A program made the translations under genes and the position numbers. Under the pieces are notes generated by a model that was not told where the DNA came from, made no database searches, and was given only the letters and a program-made list of their open reading frames with translations. From Fen-455 sp050012675 (GTDB lineage: Bacteria > Actinomycetota > Acidimicrobiia > Acidimicrobiales > Bog-793): DNA of 10,173 nucleotides. Location: positions 1 to 10,173 of the forward strand of contig JBEKGS010000091.1 of NCBI GenBank assembly GCA_050012675.1, given 5' to 3'. Every line of letters begins with the position of its first letter. Positions within the stretch are counted from its first letter, which is position 1. Of the stretch, positions 6,705-10,173 are shown one piece after another.

Positions 6705-7421
6705 TCAGGCTGACGCCGTTGCCAGGAGTCCGTCGATCTGGCTGATCGCCTGGGTCATCCCCTCGGCCATGCCCATGCCGAGCATCATGTCCATCTGTGC
6801 GAGATCGACGAAGCGCGAGACCACGGTCATCCTCGTGCGTGTCCCGATCGCCTCGAAGGTCACGTATCCCGACATCGGCGGCATCTCGGGTGCGGGCTCA
6901 CCGTCGGGTCCGGCGAGGCCGTTCGCGAAGTCGATCCGGTTCGGCTTGTCGATCGCTCCCATCTGCCAGTAGCCACTGTGGGTCTCACCGTCGGGCCCGG
7001 TCATGTGATAGCGGGACTCACCGCCGACTACGAAGTCGTGGCGGGTGAAGGTGGCTGGCCACGACGGTGGCCCCCACCATCGCTCGAGCTTGTGCGGATC
7101 CTCCCACACCGTCCACACGTGCTCGGGTGTGGCGTCGAACTCGGCGACGAGGGTCAGGGTGAGGTTCTCGGGGTCCTTGGTGGCGTTGGCGTGCACGATC
7201 TGCTCCCTCCCGTGGCGCTCTTTGGTGACGAGTGCCGCCCGTTCCAGCACCGTGATGTGCTTTTGTACCGCGGTGAGGCTGATCGAGTAGTGCCGCGATA
7301 AGGCAGACACCGACTCGTCACTGCGGATCGCACGGCTGAGGATGTCCCTCCGGGTCGCATCGGCGAGCGCGTGGAAGGTCCGGTCGAACTCCGCTTCGGT
7401 CAATGGTCTATCTACAACCAT
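6705..7421 (-). CDS. ArsR-type winged helix fused to an SRPBCC/AHSA1 domain
   Basis: I start at the ATG 7421-7419 (238 aa), because sequence upstream of it is promoter-like and MVVDRPLTEAEFDRTFHALADATRR is a normal ArsR beginning. Residues about 12-78 are an ArsR/SmtB winged helix (DATRRDILSRAI, then SISLTAVQKHITVLERAALV). There are no cysteines and no ELCVCDL metal box, so it is not an arsenic- or zinc-type sensor by sequence. The usual C-terminal ArsR dimerisation helix is missing: HGREQIVHAN runs within a few residues into ENLTLTLVAEFDATPEHVWTVW, the start of an SRPBCC (AHSA1, START-like) ligand-binding domain spanning about 84-234, with WWGPPSWPATFT and a C-terminal MGMAEGMTQAISQIDGLL helix. 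Normally these are two adjacent genes. The fusion may be a one-component sensor in which the SRPBCC cavity binds the ligand; this is inference. Confidence 0.87.
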   Translation of the reverse strand: MVVDRPLTEAEFDRTFHALADATRRDILSRAIRSDESVSALSRHYSISLTAVQKHITVLERAALVTKERHGREQIVHANATKDPENLTLTLVAEFDATPEHVWTVWEDPHKLERWWGPPSWPATFTRHDFVVGGESRYHMTGPDGETHSGYWQMGAIDKPNRIDFANGLAGPDGEPAPEMPPMSGYVTFEAIGTRTRMTVVSRFVDLAQMDMMLGMGMAEGMTQAISQIDGLLATASA

Positions 7422-7433
7422 ACGGTTGTAGAT
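7410..7433. promoter_or_regulatory. Palindromic operator over the ArsR-SRPBCC start codon
   Basis: ATCTACAACC (7410-7419) and GGTTGTAGAT (7424-7433) are perfect inverted 10-bp arms separated by ATAC. The minus-strand ATG (7421-7419) lies inside the palindrome, and its right arm overlaps four bases of the proposed -10 box. The size, symmetry and position match an ArsR-family autorepression site. The binding protein (the adjacent fusion) is inferred. Confidence 0.75.
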
Positions 7434-7458
7434 TAGCCATACGGGATTGCCCGCGCAA
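7422..7458 (-). promoter_or_regulatory. Promoter of the ArsR-SRPBCC/VOC operon (leaderless)
   Basis: On the minus strand TTGCGC (7458-7453), a 17-base spacer and TAATCT (7435-7430) form a plausible vegetative sigma promoter. Eight bases separate the -10 from the ATG, so transcription would begin at or next to the start codon. That fits the absence of a ribosome site and would make the mRNA leaderless, as is common in Actinomycetota. Confidence 0.5.
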
Positions 7459-7775
7459 GAGGCGACAAAGTCGTGCCTTCGGCCCACCTGCCTCTCATGC
7501 CGGAGAAGGGGACGACGTAGCACTAGCCGGATCGGCTGGCGCGCGGGGGTGTCGACTTAGGTTTCGGGTGGGTGGTTGAGACCTTGGAATGGCCCGGGGT
7601 GGGACCAACATGGGGGAGTGGCGGCGGTTTCGAGGTCCCAGGGGACAGGGGAGTAGGCAACCCGCCAAAGCTCTGACCAGCCACCATCTGCTTCGAGGGG
7701 GCGGGGACCTAAGTTTGCGAGTCGGTCCTCCGACACTTGGCCTAAGCTGGGATGAGGTTTTGGTCATGAGCCAAT
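7459..7775. other. Stretch without a recognisable gene
   Basis: Beyond the promoter of the minus-strand operon this G-rich stretch carries open frames on both strands, but none resembles a known protein or has a convincing ribosome site. The long minus-strand frame crossing it (7495-8154) is antisense to the antitoxin gene. I see no RNA gene and no strong repeat. Confidence 0.35.
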
Positions 7776-7803
7776 CTGTACAAGAGATTGCGAATCTTGT
7801 ACG
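7776..7803 (+). promoter_or_regulatory. Phd/YefM-type antitoxin operator
   Basis: GTACAAGA (7778-7785) and TCTTGTAC (7795-7802) are perfect inverted 8-bp arms with a 9-base spacer. The left arm contains TGTACA (7777-7782), the core of the operator bound by YefM-type antitoxins; the right copy is TTGTAC. The site lies directly in front of the antitoxin reading frame, as expected for autoregulation. Its function is inferred from motif and position. Confidence 0.55.
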
Positions 7804-8118
7804 ACTTTCATCACGATCGCGATAAGTGAAGCCAGGGAACGACTCTCGGAGGCCGTCGAACTGGCCGGCGGCGAAGCGGTGTTCCTCGAGCGGTATGGCA
7901 AGCCGGCAGCCGTGTTGTTGAACCCGGAGCGCTACGAGGAACTCATGGAGGTCTTTGAGGACGCGGAGGACGTAGCTGCCTTTGATGCCTCGATGGCTGA
8001 TAGGGGCGAGAACATCCCCTGGGCGCATGTCAAGGCTGATCTCGTCACCGAGCGGACGAGCACCGCCGGGACCAGGATGACCCCTTCCCGAGGGGCTCGG
8101 CAAAGTCCTCGTCTTTGA
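7801..8118 (+). pseudogene. Orphan Phd/YefM-type antitoxin, start codon apparently lost
   Basis: The frame reads TTFITIAISEARERLSEAVEL from 7801, then VFLERYGKPAAVLLNPERYEELMEV, AEDVAAFDASMAD and IPWAHVKADL. This is a nearly complete Phd/YefM antitoxin: an N-terminal DNA-binding fold and a C-terminal toxin-binding tail. No ATG, GTG or TTG occurs in frame between the TGA at 7753 and the GTG at 7879; ACG at 7801 sits where ATG is expected. Starting at GTG 7879 would remove the first 26 residues and most of the DNA-binding fold. After KADL (8043) the sequence loses family resemblance and runs another 24 codons, and no RelE/YoeB-type toxin frame follows. The operator in front remains. It is probably a decaying remnant of a type II toxin-antitoxin pair; a non-canonical start or a sequencing error at 7802 would rescue it. 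Confidence 0.65.
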
Positions 8119-8390
8119 ACAGCGGTCTCGTTGATCTGCCGGGAACGAGTACACCGTGCCTTCTTCGATGAGGGCCGCGGCAGAAGATTGTTGCGTCGAG
8201 GATCTGGCGGTCTGAGTAGGGTTTCCTTATAGGAAACCGCGAGCACCCTCGAAAGAGTGCTTAAATCAACAGACCTCTAGTGGTGGCAGGGCAAGCCTTC
8301 TCCCCAAGCCCCCTCTCACGCAACGAGGCGTAACCGGCGGCTGCCAGCTAGCCGTTACCCGGCCAACTCCGTGCAGAACTAGTCGCAAGG
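8119..8390. other. Stretch without a gene, containing hairpins
   Basis: No reading frame here resembles a protein. The region where the toxin partner of the antitoxin would lie contains no RelE/ParE/YoeB-like sequence in any frame I could read. It holds a perfect palindrome at 8220-8238 (listed separately) and, just after it, AGCAC (8242-8246) facing GTGCT (8257-8261), a weaker stem with a GAAA loop. Confidence 0.4.
8220..8238. repeat. Perfect 19-bp palindrome
   Basis: GGTTTCCTTATAGGAAACC is a perfect inverted repeat with 8-bp arms around TAT. As RNA it would be a stem with a very tight loop; as DNA it looks more like a dimeric protein-binding site or the symmetric end of a lost element. No gene start is adjacent, so its owner is unclear. 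Confidence 0.6.
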
Positions 8391-8399
8391 GTGAATAGG

Positions 8400-8690
8400 A
8401 TGATCAGCCAACGGTATCATCGAGAGTCGGCCTCCTCGTCGGACGGCTCATGGACCTGGCTCGGGTCAGCCAGAAACCTCGAATCCCAAGTGTCTCCCTT
8501 TGACCAACTTGCTCCCGAATTCAACTCGCAAGTGAGCATGAAAGCAATCGGCACATCGCGATTTCAGCGAAAGCCTTTTGGGAATAGGCGCACCAGACAA
8601 GAGAATGGACCGAATGAGGGTAATGGGCCTCGAAGAAAGAGGCTCCGGGGCGGTCTAAGCAGAATCAGCCATCGGATCAAGGAGAAATGA
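8400..8690 (+). CDS. Doubtful small ORF upstream of the dehydrogenase
   Basis: A frame of about 96 codons begins at ATG 8400 (AAGG at 8387-8390, 9 bases before; GTG 8391 is an alternative) and ends at TGA 8688-8690, just before the dehydrogenase start. The product is basic and rich in Ser, Arg and Asn, with a C-terminal run of Arg/Lys (RRKRLRGG). It has no hydrophobic core, no recognised motif, no signal peptide and no membrane segment. It may be chance open sequence in the dehydrogenase leader. I do not recognise it and would not name a function. Confidence 0.2.
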   Translation: MISQRYHRESASSSDGSWTWLGSARNLESQVSPFDQLAPEFNSQVSMKAIGTSRFQRKPFGNRRTRQENGPNEGNGPRRKRLRGGLSRISHRIKEK

Positions 8691-8692
8691 TC

Positions 8693-9463
8693 ATGCAAAG
8701 TCAAACTAGCCCGCTCGACCTTTCCTTCGGCCTCCGAGAGAGGGTGGCAGTAGTGACCGGCGGAGCCTCCGGTATCGGCGCGGCTATTGCGAGAACCTTT
8801 GCGGTGAAGGAGGCTCAAGTAGCCATAGTTGACCTCAATGGCGACGAAGCCCAGAAGCGCGCAAGAGAGCTCGGCCAGCTAGGTGCCGCATTTCCATGCG
8901 ACATAACTGACACGGCTTCGGTGATTTGTGCCGTCGATCAAATAATGGAGCACTTCGGTCATATAGACGTCTTGGTCAACAACGCTGGGGTGTCCTTCCT
9001 CGGCCCTGCTGAAGACCTCGCAGTGTCCGCCTGGGACGCGACGTTGGCGGTCAACCTCACGGGCGCCTTCTTGATGTCGCAGGTGGTGGGAAGGCACATG
9101 CTCGAAGCCGGCAGAGGCAAGATAATAAATATTGCTTCACAGGCGGCCACAGTGGCGATCAAATATCACGCCGCATATTGCGCATCTAAGGCAGGCATGT
9201 TGGGCCTTACGAGAGTACTTGCCTGCGAGTGGGCCGGTCGCGGTGTGACTGTTAACGCAATTTCGCCAACTGTGGTCATGACCGAAATGGGCCGCCGGGC
9301 GTGGGGGGGACCGGAGGGTGACGCCCTGAAGGCGACAATCCCCACAGGGCGCTTCGCCGAACCGGAGGAGATTGCCGCGGCGGCCCTGTTTCTGGCCTCT
9401 GAGGCTTCGAACATGATAAATGGTGCAAACATCATTGTCGACGGTGGCTTTACTATTCAGTAG
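8693..9463 (+). CDS. Short-chain dehydrogenase/reductase, GolD/DthD-like
   Basis: This is a 256-aa cytoplasmic NAD(P)-dependent oxidoreductase. AAGGAG at 8679-8684 is 8 bases before ATG 8693 but only 2 before ATG 8687, so 8693 is the better start. The classical SDR pattern is complete: cofactor loop TGGASGIG (22-29), an acidic residue ending strand 2 (D47, favouring NAD), NNAG (96-99), and the catalytic set N121, S149, Y162 and K166 (YCASK). The C-terminal half (SPTVVMTEMG, then IPTGRFAEPEEIAAAALFLASE and INGANIIVDGGFTIQ) resembles the GolD/DthD group, which oxidises polyols such as glycerol or D-threitol; the substrate here is inferred. No polyol transporter or kinase lies nearby. Codons are more AT-rich than in the neighbours (AAG-ATA-ATA-AAT-ATT near 9119-9133), which may point to a different history. 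Confidence 0.88.
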   Translation: MQSQTSPLDLSFGLRERVAVVTGGASGIGAAIARTFAVKEAQVAIVDLNGDEAQKRARELGQLGAAFPCDITDTASVICAVDQIMEHFGHIDVLVNNAGVSFLGPAEDLAVSAWDATLAVNLTGAFLMSQVVGRHMLEAGRGKIINIASQAATVAIKYHAAYCASKAGMLGLTRVLACEWAGRGVTVNAISPTVVMTEMGRRAWGGPEGDALKATIPTGRFAEPEEIAAAALFLASEASNMINGANIIVDGGFTIQ

Positions 9464-9963
9464 AGATTATTTCGCCAAGATAGGAGCCAGCCCCCGGGGA
9501 TGATAGGCATCGCTACTATTGCTACGGCTGAGGCCCGGGGCGTGGACAGCCCGGCGCGCAGACCGGCGTGATCTTGGAGGCGGGGCTGGACAAGCCGGGT
9601 GCTCGTATTCCGTGTCACTTTCTCGAGCCGCCCTTCCCCAAGGAGGGAAGCAGCACTAGGCACGGTGACTCTTCGCTGAAGAGCCTGCCATTGTGATGAT
9701 GATCGCGGCGTTTGAAGCGGAGCGCGCTTTCAGGTCTATATAGTCTTGGTCGCCTCGTGGCACTGCCCCCGGCTCTCGTCAGGTTCGCGAGCACTGAGGA
9801 TCCAGAGTTGGCCGCGCTTACGGACGAGGCAAGCTTGGGGCCACACCTAGGCGCTAACATCCTGAAAGACACGGTCGAACAGCAGACGTGTCCAAGCCTC
9901 CCGCTGCCCCGCGTCAGTTATCCAGAAGCGAATCTTGCGATTGTCGGCCCCGAGAATACGCTC
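9464..9963. other. Stretch without an identified gene
   Basis: A plus-strand frame (9712-10152) crosses the right half but shows poor codon-position bias and overlaps a better minus-strand frame. The left half holds no frame that resembles a protein. CTCTTC (9669-9674) and GAAGAG (9678-9683) make a 6-bp hairpin; read on the minus strand it begins GGCTCTTC, like the ends of some ISL3-type elements, but no second end was found. Confidence 0.35.
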
Positions 9964-10173
9964 CTATTCGGCGAACGGGTTCTCCGGATTATCAGGACCG
10001 AAGTGTTTCAGAATGACCAAGGGCTCAGAGTCGCTGGTGTTGGTGATTCGTACTCCCACCTTGGCGGCCTGTTCAGAGACGAAGAACTCATCCGAGGTGA
10101 GTTGCCCGTACCGGATCAACGTGGGCGTCTCCACCATCCAGTTTCCCAGTGAGCCTGTGCCCTGAAGGACTAT
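9964..10173 (-). CDS. C-terminus of an unrecognised protein (5' partial, right edge)
   Basis: On the minus strand the frame is open from the right edge (10173) to TAG at 9966-9964: 69 codons reading GTGSLGNWMVETPTLIRYGQ, then FFVSEQAAKVGVRITNTSD and ending FGPDNPENPFAE. By my hand count about 71 percent of third, 55 percent of first and 41 percent of second codon positions are G or C. That is the expected order for a gene in a GC-rich genome. The same bases read as the competing plus-strand frame give a worse order. The alternating hydrophobic pattern (KVGVRITN, PLVILKHFG) suggests beta strands of an immunoglobulin-like or similar domain. The start and most of the protein lie outside the window. 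I do not recognise the family. Confidence 0.5.
   Translation of the reverse strand: MVLQGTGSLGNWMVETPTLIRYGQLTSDEFFVSEQAAKVGVRITNTSDSEPLVILKHFGPDNPENPFAE

Noticed and set aside
6180..6713. Plus-strand 177-codon ORF
   Set aside because: It is the mirror of the VOC gene; the minus-strand product matches a known family along its full length and has a ribosome site.
7495..8154. Minus-strand 219-codon ORF
   Set aside because: It is antisense to the Phd/YefM-like antitoxin frame, and the rest is low-complexity Arg/Pro-rich translation of GC-rich DNA with no motif.
8330..8400. Sequence resembling part of 16S rRNA (CCGGCCAACTCCGTGC)
   Set aside because: Only about a dozen bases match the conserved 16S segment and the flanks do not continue it, so it is likely chance.
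9712..10152. Plus-strand 146-codon ORF near the right edge
   Set aside because: Its codon-position GC order is poor over 9964-10152, it has no ribosome site and no recognised motif, and it is antisense to a minus-strand frame that looks coding.
1..10173. CRISPR array, tRNA or riboswitch
   Set aside because: I saw no regularly spaced direct repeats, no tRNA cloverleaf with a T-arm consensus, and no known riboswitch core on either strand; a covariance-model scan would be decisive.

Overview
The window looks like chromosomal DNA of a high-GC Actinomycetota. Pointers are the GC-rich codon use, strong AGGAGG-type ribosome sites, a two-HD-domain protein with a LuxR tail of a type common in actinobacteria, and an Rv2258c-like methyltransferase. 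The lineage cannot be fixed further from this sequence; a soil or uncultured group such as Acidimicrobiia is only a guess. It is a patchwork of intact housekeeping or accessory genes separated by decayed insertion-sequence and toxin-antitoxin debris, with no single large system.

Left part (1-2640): the 3' end of a secreted, cysteine-paired parallel beta-helix protein gene enters from the left edge. A hairpin follows, then about 400 bp with no recognisable gene, then the C-terminal part of a transposase on the minus strand, broken by three frameshifts. This relic runs up to the 5' end of the next gene.

Centre (2641-5710, plus strand): a 520-aa regulator with a degenerate HD domain, a complete HD-GYP domain and a C-terminal LuxR helix-turn-helix; then a class I SAM methyltransferase with an N-terminal winged helix; then, 40 bp on, a 99-aa protein that looks like a small ABM-type alpha/beta-barrel protein. 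The last two have excellent ribosome sites and probably form an operon. A decayed ISL3-type transposase N-terminus (minus strand) follows.

Right-centre (6225-7458, minus strand): a two-gene operon. It encodes an unusual single-chain fusion of an ArsR-type winged helix with an SRPBCC/AHSA1 domain, followed by a VOC/PhnB-like protein. A 10-4-10 bp perfect palindrome covers the start codon and part of a good -10 box, which suggests leaderless transcription with autorepression.

Right part (7750-10173): a Phd/YefM-type antitoxin whose expected start codon is missing and whose toxin is absent, preceded by a TGTACA-type operator; a 570-bp stretch with a perfect 19-bp palindrome and one doubtful small ORF; a GolD/DthD-like short-chain dehydrogenase with somewhat more AT-rich codons; about 500 bp with no identified gene; and the C-terminal 69 codons of a minus-strand gene entering from the right edge.
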